DNA of 56,641 nt from an uncultured Acetatifactor sp. Its GTDB lineage: Bacteria; Bacillota; Clostridia; Lachnospirales; Lachnospiraceae. The stretch covers positions 1 to 56,641 of the forward strand of contig CAJUIA010000028.1 of the NCBI GenBank assembly GCA_910586485.1, given 5' to 3'. Below the pieces are notes generated by a model. It did no database searches. It worked only from the letters and a program-made list of their open reading frames with translations, and had not been told where the DNA came from. The translations under genes and the position numbers were made by a program. How positions within the stretch are numbered: the stretch's first letter is position 1; each line of letters begins with the position of its first letter. Below are positions 7,473-16,186 of this stretch, one piece after another.

Positions 7473-7493
7473 AGAAAAAGGAGAAACCATATC

Positions 7494-9131
7494 ATGGTAA
7501 TTACGGAATTTTTAGAGCGGAACGCCCGCCTGTACGGCTCGGATACGGCCCTGGTGGAATTAAATCCCTCCCAGGAGCGGGACAGCGCGGTAACCTGGCG
7601 GGAAGCCAGCCTGATCGAAAGCGCAGGCAACGGCGCTCCCTACCGCAGGGAGTTGAGCTGGGCAGACTTTGACAGAAGGGCCAACCGCTTTGCCAATCTG
7701 CTGTTAAGCCGGGGCGTAAAGCGGGAGACAAAGGTGGGTATCCTGATGATGAATTGTCTGGAGTGGCTGCCTGTTTATTTCGGTATTCTAAAAGCCGGCT
7801 GCGTGGCCGTACCCATGAATTTCCGCTACTCTGCCGAGGAAATCAAATACTGCCTGGAGCTTGCGGATGTGGAGGCGCTGGTCTTCGGGCCGGAATTTAT
7901 CAGCCGCATGGATACCATCGCAGAGCAGCTGCCGGGAGTGCGGATGATGTTCTTTCCAGGACCGGACGGCCCCTCCTACACCGAGGACTGCCTGAAGCTG
8001 ACAGGCTTCTGCTCTTCCAGTGCGCCCCCTGTTGCTCTGGAAGAAACAGACAACGCGGCTATCTACTTTTCCTCCGGTACTACAGGCTTTCCCAAGGCCA
8101 TCCTGCATAACCACCGGGCCCTGCGTTCCTCCTGCGAAACAGAACAGCGCCATCACGGGCAGACAAAGGAGGATGTGTTTCTCTGCATTCCGCCCCTTTA
8201 TCACACCGGGGCAAAAATGCACTGGTTTGGCTCCCTGATCACTGCCGGCAAAGCCGTCCTGCTTCGGGGTGTAAAGCCGGAGTGGATCCTCAGGGCAGTC
8301 ACGGAGGAAAAATGTACTCTGGTATGGCTTCTGGTTCCCTGGGCTCAGGATCTTCTGGATGCCATTGATTCCGGCAAGGTGGATATGGAGCATTATCTGC
8401 TGGAGCAATGGCGGTTAATGCACATCGGCGCCCAGCCCGTTCCTCCCAGCCTGATCCAGCGCTGGAAAAAGCATTTCCCCCATCACCAGTACGACACCAA
8501 CTATGGCCTCAGTGAATCCATAGGCCCCGGCTGTGTGCATCTGGGTGTGGAAAACATACATAAGGTAGGCGCTATCGGAAAACCCGGTTATCACTGGGAA
8601 GCGCGAATCGTAGATGATAAGGGAAAAGATACGGCGCAGGGTGAGGTAGGCGAACTGATCGTCCATGGCCCAGGCGTTATGCTCTGCTATTATAAAAATC
8701 CCCAGGCCACGGAAGAGGTCTTAAAAGACGGATGGCTTTACACGGGAGATATGGCCCGCATGGATGAGGACGGCTTTATTTATCTGGTTGATCGGAAAAA
8801 GGACGTTATCATCTCCGGCGGCGAAAACCTCTATCCGGTGCAGATTGAGGATTTCCTGCGGCGGAATGAAAAAATAAAAGACGTGGCCGTGATTGGACTG
8901 CCGGACGCAAGACTGGGCGAAATTGCCGCGGCTGTCATTGAGCTGAAAGAAGACATTTCCTGCACGGAGGACGAAATCATGGAATTCTGCAGGGAGCTTC
9001 CCAGATACAAGCGTCCCAGAAAAATTATTTTTGACAAGGTGCCCAGAAACCCCACAGGCAAAATCGAAAAGCCCCTTCTCAGGGAGCGCTACTGCCACGG
9101 CAGCCTGGTGGAAGCACAGATTAACAATTAG
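7494..9131 (+). CDS. AMP-dependent acyl-CoA synthetase
   Basis: This 545-aa ANL-superfamily ligase activates a carboxylic acid to acyl-AMP and then to acyl-CoA. Visible motifs are the P-loop SSGTTGFPK near residue 185, YGLSE near 340, the YTGD motif near 420 and the hinge DRKKDVIISGGENLYP. PTGKIEK near the end supplies the catalytic Lys. It starts 22 nt after the thioesterase gene with AAGGAG upstream. A second ligase of the PaaK type is encoded later in the same operon, so this one may handle a different acid such as an aliphatic or aryl-propionic acid. The substrate cannot be read from sequence. Confidence 0.88.
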   Translation: MVITEFLERNARLYGSDTALVELNPSQERDSAVTWREASLIESAGNGAPYRRELSWADFDRRANRFANLLLSRGVKRETKVGILMMNCLEWLPVYFGILKAGCVAVPMNFRYSAEEIKYCLELADVEALVFGPEFISRMDTIAEQLPGVRMMFFPGPDGPSYTEDCLKLTGFCSSSAPPVALEETDNAAIYFSSGTTGFPKAILHNHRALRSSCETEQRHHGQTKEDVFLCIPPLYHTGAKMHWFGSLITAGKAVLLRGVKPEWILRAVTEEKCTLVWLLVPWAQDLLDAIDSGKVDMEHYLLEQWRLMHIGAQPVPPSLIQRWKKHFPHHQYDTNYGLSESIGPGCVHLGVENIHKVGAIGKPGYHWEARIVDDKGKDTAQGEVGELIVHGPGVMLCYYKNPQATEEVLKDGWLYTGDMARMDEDGFIYLVDRKKDVIISGGENLYPVQIEDFLRRNEKIKDVAVIGLPDARLGEIAAAVIELKEDISCTEDEIMEFCRELPRYKRPRKIIFDKVPRNPTGKIEKPLLRERYCHGSLVEAQINN

Positions 9132-9151
9132 AGAAAACCGGAGGTACTGAC

Positions 9152-10705
9152 ATGGATTTGTTTATCAAGCTTTTTATGCTGATCGTCTTTTTCGGCGTCA
9201 TGATCGGCATCGGCTTCTATTGCCGCCGTCACGCCACCGATGTGAACGGCTTTGTGCTGGGCGGCAGGAGCGTAGGCCCCTGGCTGACTGCCTTTGCCTA
9301 TGGAACCAGCTATTTTTCCGCGGTGGTTTTCGTTGGCTATGCAGGACAGTTCGGCTGGAAATACGGAATCGCCGCCACCTGGGCAGGCTTGGGGAACGCC
9401 TTTTTAGGCTCCCTCTTAGCCTGGGCGGTGCTGGGGCGGCGTACCCGCATTATGACCCAGCATTTAAACAGCGCCACCATGCCGGAATTTTTCGGACAGC
9501 GCTTTGGCAGTAAGCCCTTAAAGCTGGCGGCCTCGGTCATCATCTTTATCTTCCTTATTCCTTACACTGCCAGCCTATACAACGGCTTAAGCCGCCTGTT
9601 CGGCATGGCCTTTGATATTGATTACAGCGTGTGCGTGATCGTGATGGCAGTACTCACGGGAATCTATGTGATCGCCGGAGGCTACATGGCCACGGCCATC
9701 AATGATTTTATTCAGGGCATCATCATGATCTTCGGTATTATTGCCGTGATCGCCGCAGTATTAAGCAGTCAGGGCGGATTCCTTACGGCTCTGGAGAAGC
9801 TTTCTGCAGTCAGCGATCCCTCCGTTTCCGCCGCACCGGGAGTATTTAACTCCTTCTTTGGTCCGGATCCGGCTGGACTTTTGGGAGTAGTGATTCTTAC
9901 CAGTCTGGGCACCTGGGGACTGCCCCAGATGGTACAGAAATTTTATGCCATCAAAAGCGAAAGCGCTATCAACAAGGGCATGATTATTTCCACTGTTTTT
10001 GCCCTGATCGTTGCGGGGGGCTGTTATTTCCTCGGCGGCTTCGGCCGGCTCTTCAGTGACAGGATAAACATTGACGCTAACGGCTACGACTCCGTGGTGC
10101 CTGCCATGCTCTCAGGGCTTCCGACAATTCTCATTGCAGTGGTGGTGATCCTGGTGCTTTCCGCATCCATGTCCACCCTTTCCTCCCTGGTTTTGGCATC
10201 AAGCTCCACCTTGACGCTGGACTTTATTAAAGGTAATATGATAAAGGAGATGGACGAGAAAAAACAGGTCAGATGGATGCGGGGACTTCTGGTAATGTTC
10301 ATTGCCATTTCCGTAGTACTGGCACTGATCCAGTATCATTCCAACGTCACCTTCATCGCTCAGCTCATGGGTGTAAGCTGGGGCGCCCTGGCAGGTGCTT
10401 TCCTTGCTCCCTTCCTTTACGGGCTGTACTGGAAACGAACCACAAAGGCCGCCTGCTGGGTCAGCTTTTTATTTTCTTCCGCAGTGATGCTGGCCAATAT
10501 CTTCTTTCGCTCAAGCTTTCCGGCTTACCTGCAGTCGCCCATTAATGCCGGGGCCTTCTGTATGCTGGCCGGGCTTGTGATCGTACCTGTGGTAAGCCTG
10601 TTTACAAAAGCGCCGGCACAGGAAAGACTGAACGAAATCTTCTCCTGCTACGAGAAAAAGGTAACGGTTTCGGTAACGGATTCCATCGGCGAACAAACAA
10701 CTTGA
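9152..10705 (+). CDS. sodium:solute symporter (SSS family)
   Basis: This 517-aa integral membrane protein has about 13 hydrophobic segments. The region AYGTSYFSAVVFVGYAGQFG and the glycine-rich IAGGYMATAINDFIQGI are typical of SSS/PutP-type Na+ symporters. It lies 21 nt after the acyl-CoA synthetase and 13 nt before iorA. It may bring in an aromatic or other carboxylic acid, or an amino acid, feeding the operon. Direction and substrate are inferred from context. Confidence 0.87.
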   Translation: MDLFIKLFMLIVFFGVMIGIGFYCRRHATDVNGFVLGGRSVGPWLTAFAYGTSYFSAVVFVGYAGQFGWKYGIAATWAGLGNAFLGSLLAWAVLGRRTRIMTQHLNSATMPEFFGQRFGSKPLKLAASVIIFIFLIPYTASLYNGLSRLFGMAFDIDYSVCVIVMAVLTGIYVIAGGYMATAINDFIQGIIMIFGIIAVIAAVLSSQGGFLTALEKLSAVSDPSVSAAPGVFNSFFGPDPAGLLGVVILTSLGTWGLPQMVQKFYAIKSESAINKGMIISTVFALIVAGGCYFLGGFGRLFSDRINIDANGYDSVVPAMLSGLPTILIAVVVILVLSASMSTLSSLVLASSSTLTLDFIKGNMIKEMDEKKQVRWMRGLLVMFIAISVVLALIQYHSNVTFIAQLMGVSWGALAGAFLAPFLYGLYWKRTTKAACWVSFLFSSAVMLANIFFRSSFPAYLQSPINAGAFCMLAGLVIVPVVSLFTKAPAQERLNEIFSCYEKKVTVSVTDSIGEQTT

Positions 10706-10717
10706 TTAGGAGGACAA

Positions 10718-12442
10718 ATGAAAACATTAATGCTTGGCAACGAAGCGGTTGCCAGAGGTCTTTATGAGGCGGGATGCGGCTTTATATCCAGCTATCCCGG
10801 AACGCCCAGCACGGAGATTACCGAGTGCGCGGCAAAATATGACGAGCTGTATGCGGAGTGGGCGCCCAACGAAAAGGTTGCCCTGGAAGCGGCCTTCGGA
10901 GCTTCCTTAAGCGGGAAGAGAAGCTTCTGCGCCATGAAGCACGTGGGCTTAAACGTGGCGGCAGACCCGCTCTTTACCATCTCCTATACCGGTGTCAACG
11001 CAGGGCTTGTGATTGGTGTGGCAGACGATGCCGGTATGCACAGCTCCCAGAACGAGCAGGATTCCCGCCATTATGCCAGGGCATCAAAGCTCCCCATGCT
11101 GGAGCCCTCAGACTCTGCGGAAGCTTATGAATTTGCGAAGCTTGCCTATGAGCTTTCCGAGCAATATGACACTGCTGTCTTAATTAAAATGTGTACGCGG
11201 GTCAGCCACTCCCAGAGCGTGGTGGAGACTGGGGAACGGGTGGTGCCGGAGCGGAAAAAATACGAAAAGAATCCCGGAAAATATATTATGATGCCAGCCA
11301 ATGCCAAAAAGCAGCACCCGGTGGTGGAGGCCCGCACCAGGACCCTGACGGCCTGGGCGGAGACTGCCGAAATCAACCGTGTGGAGCCGGGACAGGATTC
11401 CTCCTTAGGCATTATCACCTCTTCCACCAGCTATCAATATGTAAAAGAGGCCTTCGGCGATACATACCCCGTCCTGAAGCTGGGGATGATCTGGCCCCTG
11501 CCGGAGCAGAAAATAAAGAGCTTTGCGGCTTCCGTGCAAAAACTTGTGGTAGTGGAAGAGCTGGACGGATTTATTGAAACGCACTGTAAAAACCTCGGCC
11601 TTTCGGTATCGGGAAAGGAGCTGTTTCCCAATATCGGAGAACTGAGCCAGAATCTGGTAAAAGAAAAGCTGGGCGGCAAGGTACAGTCAGGCCCTTCTCT
11701 TGAAGAAGCGATTCCCGGAAGGCCGCCGGTTATGTGTGCCGGCTGTCCCCACCGCAGTATCTTTTATGTCCTGAAAAAAATGAAGCTGACGGTGTTGGGG
11801 GACATCGGATGCTATACTCTGGGAGCAGTGCCGCCGCTTAACGCCATCGACACTACCATCTGTATGGGCGCCTCCGTCTCCGGTCTGCACGGCTTTGTCA
11901 AGTCCGGTGAAGAAGAGAGCGCCGGGAAAACCGTAGCCGTCATCGGCGACTCTACCTTTATTCATTCCGGCGTTACCGGCCTGATTAATATTGCCTACAA
12001 CGAATCAAATTCCACGGTAATCATCCTGGATAATTCTATCACCGGCATGACGGGCCATCAGCAGAACCCCACCACAGGCTATAACTTAAAGGGGGACCCC
12101 TGTACGAAAATTGACTTGGAGAGCCTCTGCCATGCCGTGGGCATCAAACGGGTACGGGTAGTGGATCCCTACGACATGGAAGCCTGTGAAACGGCCCTCC
12201 GGGAAGAGCTCGCCGCGGCGGAGCCTTCCGTCATTATTTCCCGCCGCCCCTGCGCATTGTTAAAATATGTGAAGCATCCGGGGCCCATCTGTGCCGATCC
12301 GGAAAAGTGCAAGGGCTGCAAGGCATGTATGAATATCGGCTGCCCTGCCATCAGCATGGAGAACGGGAAGGTAAAAATTGATGCCACCCTCTGCGTGGGC
12401 TGCGGCGTCTGCAGGCAGCTTTGTAAGTTCGGCGCACTATAA
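10718..12442 (+). CDS. iorA: indolepyruvate:ferredoxin oxidoreductase alpha subunit
   Basis: This 574-aa subunit of the thiamine-pyrophosphate enzyme oxidatively decarboxylates arylpyruvates (indolepyruvate, phenylpyruvate, 4-hydroxyphenylpyruvate) to arylacetyl-CoA with reduction of ferredoxin. The N-terminus contains NEAVARGLYEAG and SYPGTPSTEI. The middle has the TPP-binding region (CPHRSIFY, then GDIGCYTLG). The C-terminus has two ferredoxin-type clusters, CKGCKACMNIGCP and CVGCGVCRQLC. AGGAGG precedes the ATG. Its partner IorB follows after an unusually long 83-nt gap containing a structured element. Confidence 0.94.
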   Translation: MKTLMLGNEAVARGLYEAGCGFISSYPGTPSTEITECAAKYDELYAEWAPNEKVALEAAFGASLSGKRSFCAMKHVGLNVAADPLFTISYTGVNAGLVIGVADDAGMHSSQNEQDSRHYARASKLPMLEPSDSAEAYEFAKLAYELSEQYDTAVLIKMCTRVSHSQSVVETGERVVPERKKYEKNPGKYIMMPANAKKQHPVVEARTRTLTAWAETAEINRVEPGQDSSLGIITSSTSYQYVKEAFGDTYPVLKLGMIWPLPEQKIKSFAASVQKLVVVEELDGFIETHCKNLGLSVSGKELFPNIGELSQNLVKEKLGGKVQSGPSLEEAIPGRPPVMCAGCPHRSIFYVLKKMKLTVLGDIGCYTLGAVPPLNAIDTTICMGASVSGLHGFVKSGEEESAGKTVAVIGDSTFIHSGVTGLINIAYNESNSTVIILDNSITGMTGHQQNPTTGYNLKGDPCTKIDLESLCHAVGIKRVRVVDPYDMEACETALREELAAAEPSVIISRRPCALLKYVKHPGPICADPEKCKGCKACMNIGCPAISMENGKVKIDATLCVGCGVCRQLCKFGAL

Positions 12443-12469
12443 GGAATGGCCGACCAACTTACTCTTCTT

Positions 12470-12525
12470 GCAAATATTGTGCCTGCGGCCCAGATTCGCA
12501 GGCTACGGAAAGGCATGGTTATGTT
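12470..12525 (+). repeat. structured leader element, short copy, before iorB
   Basis: TTGTGCCTGCGGCCCA is followed by GATTCGCAGG, CTACGGAAAGG and ATGGTTAT just before the iorB start. CCTGCG and CGCAGG form a 6-bp stem. The same blocks occur at 21510-21602 before the ParB-fold gene, there with an extra internal hairpin. This is either a dispersed repeat or a cis-acting RNA controlling initiation at the start codon that follows. Confidence 0.6.
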
Positions 12526-13098
12526 ATGGAAACAAAAAATATTATGATCGTAGGTGTGGGCGGACAGGGCACCCTGCTTGCCAGCAAGCTGCTGGGGCGT
12601 CTGCTCCTTGGCCGGGGATATGACGTAAAGGTCAGCGAGGTACATGGCATGAGCCAGCGGGGCGGCAGCGTGGTCACTTACGTCCGCTGGGGAGACAAGG
12701 TCTTTTCCCCCATTATAGACAAGGTACAGGCAGACTGTATCCTCTCCTTTGAGCTTCTGGAGGCGGCCCGCTACACAGAGTATTTAAAACCTGACGGTCG
12801 TGTCATCGTCAACAGCCAGCAGATCAATCCCATGCCGGTAATTGCCGGCACGGCGGCTTATCCGGAAAATCTGGTGCAAAAAATAGAGGAAAAAGGAATT
12901 CATGTGGATGCTCTGGACGCCTTGACGCTGGCGGAAGAAGCCGGGAGCAGCAAGGCCGTAAATCTGGTGCTTATGGGCAGACTTTCCAGACACTTTGACT
13001 TTACAGAGACTGAGTGGATGGAAGCGATTGAGCGCAGCGTCCCGCCGAAATTCCTGGAAATGAACAAAAAGGCATTTGCAGCGGGAGCCTCCTGCTAA
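12526..13098 (+). CDS. iorB: indolepyruvate:ferredoxin oxidoreductase beta subunit
   Basis: This 190-aa gamma-type subunit pairs with IorA. The N-terminus NIMIVGVGGQGTLLASKLLG and the following KVSEVHGMSQRGGSVV are hallmarks of the 2-oxoacid:ferredoxin oxidoreductase gamma domain. ATG at 12526 is chosen because an earlier ATG at 12515 is in another frame and stops quickly; the nearest ribosome site, GGAAAGG, lies 12 nt upstream. PaaK follows after 26 nt. The distinctive feature is the leader element between iorA and iorB, which could tune subunit ratio. Confidence 0.93.
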   Translation: METKNIMIVGVGGQGTLLASKLLGRLLLGRGYDVKVSEVHGMSQRGGSVVTYVRWGDKVFSPIIDKVQADCILSFELLEAARYTEYLKPDGRVIVNSQQINPMPVIAGTAAYPENLVQKIEEKGIHVDALDALTLAEEAGSSKAVNLVLMGRLSRHFDFTETEWMEAIERSVPPKFLEMNKKAFAAGASC

Positions 13099-13124
13099 AC
13101 AACAGCACAGAAATGGAGAAAAAC

Positions 13125-14423
13125 ATGGAGCGATATTTTCAAAAAGAAATCGAGACGGCTGACAGAGAACAGATCCTTGCCTGGCAAAACGAACGCCTTG
13201 TCAGGCAGGTGCGCCATGTATGGGACAACGTGCCCTATTACCGCGCAAAGATGGAGACAAAGGGAGTTACACCAGAGGATATTCGGAGTGTGGAGGACCT
13301 GCACAAGCTGCCGTTTTTAACAAAGGACGATCTGCGGGAGGCTTATCCTTACGGCCTGCTGGCAAAACCGCTTAAAGACTGTGTCCGCATCCAGTCCACA
13401 TCGGGCACCACCGGCCGCCGGGTAGTAGCCTTTTATACACAACATGATTTGGACCTATGGGAAGACTGCTGTGCCAGGGCTATTATGGCCGCAGGCGGCA
13501 CCAATGAGGATGTCTGTCATATCTGCTATGGTTACGGCCTCTTTACCGGCGGCCCCGGCTTAAACGGCGGCAGCCACAAGGTGGGATGCCTTACTCTTCC
13601 CATGTCTTCGGGCAATACGGACCGCCAGCTGCAGTTCATGGTGGACCTGGAAGCTACCATTCTCTGCTGTACTCCTTCCTACGCCGCTTTTCTGGCAGAG
13701 AGCATCCAGGAGCGGGGACTGCGGGACAAGATCAAATTGAAGGCCGGCATCTTCGGTGCAGAAGCCTGGAGCGAGGAAATGCGCCAGGATATACAGAACA
13801 AGCTGGGAATCAAGGCTTACGACATCTACGGGCTCACGGAGACCAGCGGTCCCGGTGTGGCCTTCGAGTGCAGCGAACAGACAGGTATGCACATCAACGA
13901 GGATCACTTTATCGCAGAAATTATCGACCCTGACACCGGAGAGGTCCTCCCGGAAGGCAGCAAGGGGGAGCTGGTATTTACCTCCATTACAAAGGAAGCC
14001 TTTCCCCTGCTTCGCTACCGCACCAGAGACATCTGCGTACTCACCAGAGGAAAATGCTCCTGCGGCCGCACTCATGTAAAAATGAGCAAGCCCATGGGCA
14101 GAAGCGATGATATGCTGATCGTCAAGGGCGTGAATGTCTTCCCTTCCCAGATTGAAACGGTGCTTTTAGAGCAGGGTTACCCCGCAAATTATCAGATCAT
14201 TGTGGACCGTGTCAACAATTCCGATACCCTGGAAGTAATGGTAGAGATGACTCCCGAAAACTTCTCCGATAATCTGGGTAAGATCACGGAGATGGAAAAG
14301 GGGCTGGTGTCCGCCTTAAAGGCCATGCTGGGCATTTACGCCAAGGTACGGCTGGTAGCGCCCAAGTCCATCACCAGAAGTGAAGGCAAAGCAGTTCGCG
14401 TCATCGACAAGCGGAAAATTTAA
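13125..14423 (+). CDS. paaK: phenylacetate-CoA ligase
   Basis: This 432-aa ANL ligase of the short PaaK type interconverts arylacetate and arylacetyl-CoA with ATP. Motifs are SGTTGRRVVAF, AYDIYGLTE and the C-terminal GRSDDMLIVKGVNVFPSQIE. In fermenting Clostridia next to iorAB it can run toward the acid, conserving energy as ATP from arylpyruvate oxidation; that direction is inferred. The ATG at 13125 has GGAG 6 nt upstream; an in-frame ATG at 13113 lacks a good site. The double-ACT gene follows. Confidence 0.92.
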   Translation: MERYFQKEIETADREQILAWQNERLVRQVRHVWDNVPYYRAKMETKGVTPEDIRSVEDLHKLPFLTKDDLREAYPYGLLAKPLKDCVRIQSTSGTTGRRVVAFYTQHDLDLWEDCCARAIMAAGGTNEDVCHICYGYGLFTGGPGLNGGSHKVGCLTLPMSSGNTDRQLQFMVDLEATILCCTPSYAAFLAESIQERGLRDKIKLKAGIFGAEAWSEEMRQDIQNKLGIKAYDIYGLTETSGPGVAFECSEQTGMHINEDHFIAEIIDPDTGEVLPEGSKGELVFTSITKEAFPLLRYRTRDICVLTRGKCSCGRTHVKMSKPMGRSDDMLIVKGVNVFPSQIETVLLEQGYPANYQIIVDRVNNSDTLEVMVEMTPENFSDNLGKITEMEKGLVSALKAMLGIYAKVRLVAPKSITRSEGKAVRVIDKRKI

Positions 14424-14491
14424 CTGGCAGGGAATAACATTACACATTAAATTCATGATTATGCGCCAAACGGCGCAAAAAGGAGGCAGCT

Positions 14492-14923
14492 ATGACAATA
14501 CCTCAAATTTCGGTATTTTTGGAAAATAAGGCCGGACAGCTTGCGGACATTACCGGCATTCTTTCGGAGAATCAGGTGAACATGCGGGCCATCAACATTG
14601 CAGAAACCGCGGACTACGGCGTCCTGCGGCTGATCGTGGACGATGCCTCAAGGGCATCCTCCATTCTGCTGGAGCAGGGCTTCATCCTGACCATGACCCC
14701 TGTGGTGGGCGTGGCAGTATCCGACGCACCGGGCGGCTTAAGCAAGGTACTCAGCGTAATTTCCCGCGCCGGGATCGACGTAGAGTATATGTACTCCGTC
14801 TTCGGTCAAAAGAACGGGCAGGCCTGCATGATCTTCCGGGTAGCGGACACGGAAGGGCTTTCCGTCGTTCTGCAGGAGAACGGGATCGGCACCATCACAG
14901 GAGAAGACCTGGGACTGCACTGA
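14492..14923 (+). CDS. tandem ACT-domain protein
   Basis: This 143-aa protein is made of two ACT domains (about residues 1-70 and 71-143), beginning ISVFLENKAGQLADITGIL and, in the second, GGLSKVLSVISRAGIDVEY. ACT domains bind amino acids. Stand-alone pairs of this kind are commonly found beside PaaK and IorAB, where they probably sense an aromatic amino acid or regulate the ligase. It is the last gene of the operon, with AAAGGAGG upstream, and a terminator lies 120 nt after the stop. Confidence 0.87.
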   Translation: MTIPQISVFLENKAGQLADITGILSENQVNMRAINIAETADYGVLRLIVDDASRASSILLEQGFILTMTPVVGVAVSDAPGGLSKVLSVISRAGIDVEYMYSVFGQKNGQACMIFRVADTEGLSVVLQENGIGTITGEDLGLH

Positions 14924-14973
14924 AACACCGACGATGTGAGCTTTATCGCAAGCAGAAATGGAATCAAATATGA

Positions 14974-15072
14974 TTTGGCTTTGGAATCAGCATCATCGTC
15001 ACGATAATCAGTATTCGACAGTCCAAAAGAAATAAAAGACATCAAAAAAGCAACCGCCCTGACCAAAGTTAG
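14974..15072 (+). pseudogene. possible remnant of a small hydrophobic type I toxin
   Basis: A 32-codon frame reads GFGISIIVTIISIRQSKRNK and continues with basic residues into the terminator hairpin. It begins right after a TGA and has no start codon or ribosome site. One hydrophobic helix plus a basic tail running into a hairpin resembles holin-like type I toxins, so a decayed copy is possible. Confidence is low because any short hydrophobic frame could look like this. Confidence 0.25.
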
Positions 15073-15083
15073 GTTGCTTTTTT
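15044..15083 (+). terminator. terminator of the arylacetate operon
   Basis: A perfect 12-bp stem (AAAAAAGCAACC at 15044-15055, GGTTGCTTTTTT at 15072-15083) has a 16-nt loop and a T6 run. It can work in both directions, so it may also stop transcripts from the GH94 fragment on the minus strand. Confidence 0.8.
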
Positions 15084-15141
15084 GACCCTATAAACTGAGG
15101 CGAACCGTTGTTTTACGGTAACACCTTTTCTACAAAATATG

Positions 15142-15753
15142 TTAGCACTTATCAATGTTCCCGTCAACAGCTTTTTCGTAATAGCGTCTTTGGCATTTTA
15201 ATGTGTCCTCATAGGAGCTGCCCGCCCAGTAAAGACTCATCTGAAAATTCTGGTTGTCAATGTTAATGGAATGAAACGAAAACTCCAGATAAGAAAACAG
15301 GCTGATGTCCCGCGCCCGGTTTTCCGTATTTTTGATCCGCACATCCCACAGCAGCACATTTTCTCCCCGTGGAATAAACATGGTCTGCGCTGCCTCCAGC
15401 CCTCTATAACGGCACTCATAAACCGTATAGGACATACCGTGACGGCAGCGATAAACCGCCTCCGTAAAAGGCTTTGCCACCGGCTGCCAGGAGATGCTGC
15501 AATAATCCCCGTCCTCATTATCCCTGATATAAATATAGTAGCCAGGGCGGTCCATGGGAATGCTGTTACCGCGAAAACGGCTGATCCTGTGATATTCGGG
15601 GCTTTTATAAAAAGCATAGCCCCCCGCCGTATGATTGACCACGGCCGCCATGTCCTCCACCCCAAGATAATTGGTCCAGGAGGTGGGCAGATCCACCTTC
15701 TCGATCACATATTCTCTGTGCCCATTGTCAAAATGTCCGTACTGCATAATCAT
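15142..15753 (-). pseudogene. GH94 glycoside phosphorylase, N-terminal fragment
   Basis: A 203-aa fragment opens YGHFDNGHREYVIEK and continues through SIPMDRPGYYIYIRDNEDGD and RCRHGMSYT, matching the N-terminal beta-sandwich of GH94 phosphorylases (full length about 800 aa). The catalytic domain is missing and the frame ends in a short unrelated tail (DGNIDKC). It is related to, but clearly distinct from, the intact enzyme at 22920-25355. Given nagA/nagB next door, the lost enzyme may have been a chitobiose or cellobiose phosphorylase; that is a guess. It lies 42 nt downstream of a small peptide gene on the same strand. Confidence 0.8.
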
Positions 15754-15795
15754 CCTCCATTCTGTCTAACTGATCCGGTTGTTTTCCGATAACTG

Positions 15796-16131
15796 TTACC
15801 ATACCATGTCGCCTGGCTCATGCCCGTTCCGCTCCCAGGTTGGTCTGAAGTCCCCATTTCTATTCAAATCCTCAGCCTTTCCCTTTGCTATTTTGCATCC
15901 ATCTCCGTCATCTGCAGAACAGCCCTCACAGCCATATTTTTCTAAAGCAGGCCCCTGTTCCGTAAATCCTCTGTTCGGTCTGTGCCAAACTCCCATCAAA
16001 TACCTGCTCCGGCAGACCGGCGTCTGTTCGTCAATCTGCGTGCCACCCTCCACCACACTGCCGCTTGCCATATAAACGCCCTCACTCAGCTCTGCTATTC
16101 TGATAACTTCCGGTTTCTCATAGTTTGTCAT
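15796..16131 (-). CDS. small Cys-containing peptide with YEKPEV N-terminus
   Basis: This 111-aa protein starts at ATG 16131 with AGGAGG 6 nt upstream; a longer frame from 16212 is not supported. It opens MTNYEKPEVIRIAELSEGVY followed by MASG, with no signal peptide or membrane helix. The second half has five cysteines, including YGCEGCSADDGDGC, and a Trp/Asn/Gly-rich end. The YxKPxV opening resembles that of the RiPP precursor at 148-267. I do not recognise a function. No modifying enzyme lies next to it, so a RiPP role is unproven. Its promoter region is divergent from nagB. Confidence 0.6.
   Translation of the reverse strand: MTNYEKPEVIRIAELSEGVYMASGSVVEGGTQIDEQTPVCRSRYLMGVWHRPNRGFTEQGPALEKYGCEGCSADDGDGCKIAKGKAEDLNRNGDFRPTWERNGHEPGDMVW
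16077..16082. other. codons for the MASG motif end of the peptide leader
   Basis: This short site lies inside the 111-aa peptide gene, around residues 17-22, where the conserved-looking N-terminal block ends and the Gly/Ser-rich stretch begins. It is noted only as a possible boundary if the protein is processed; there is no direct evidence of cleavage. Confidence 0.1.
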
Positions 16132-16186
16132 TTTTATCCTCCTCGTTTTTAAAATCTTACGCTCCTTTTGTAATTTAGTATATCTG

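Noticed and set aside
15237..15665. Long alternative frames over the GH94 fragment
   Set aside because: They are shadows without ribosome sites; the minus frame at 15142-15753 matches a known domain.
16077..16082. Processing site in the 111-aa peptide
   Set aside because: Considered as a leader/core border, but there is no double-glycine or other clear cleavage signal, so it is kept only at very low confidence.
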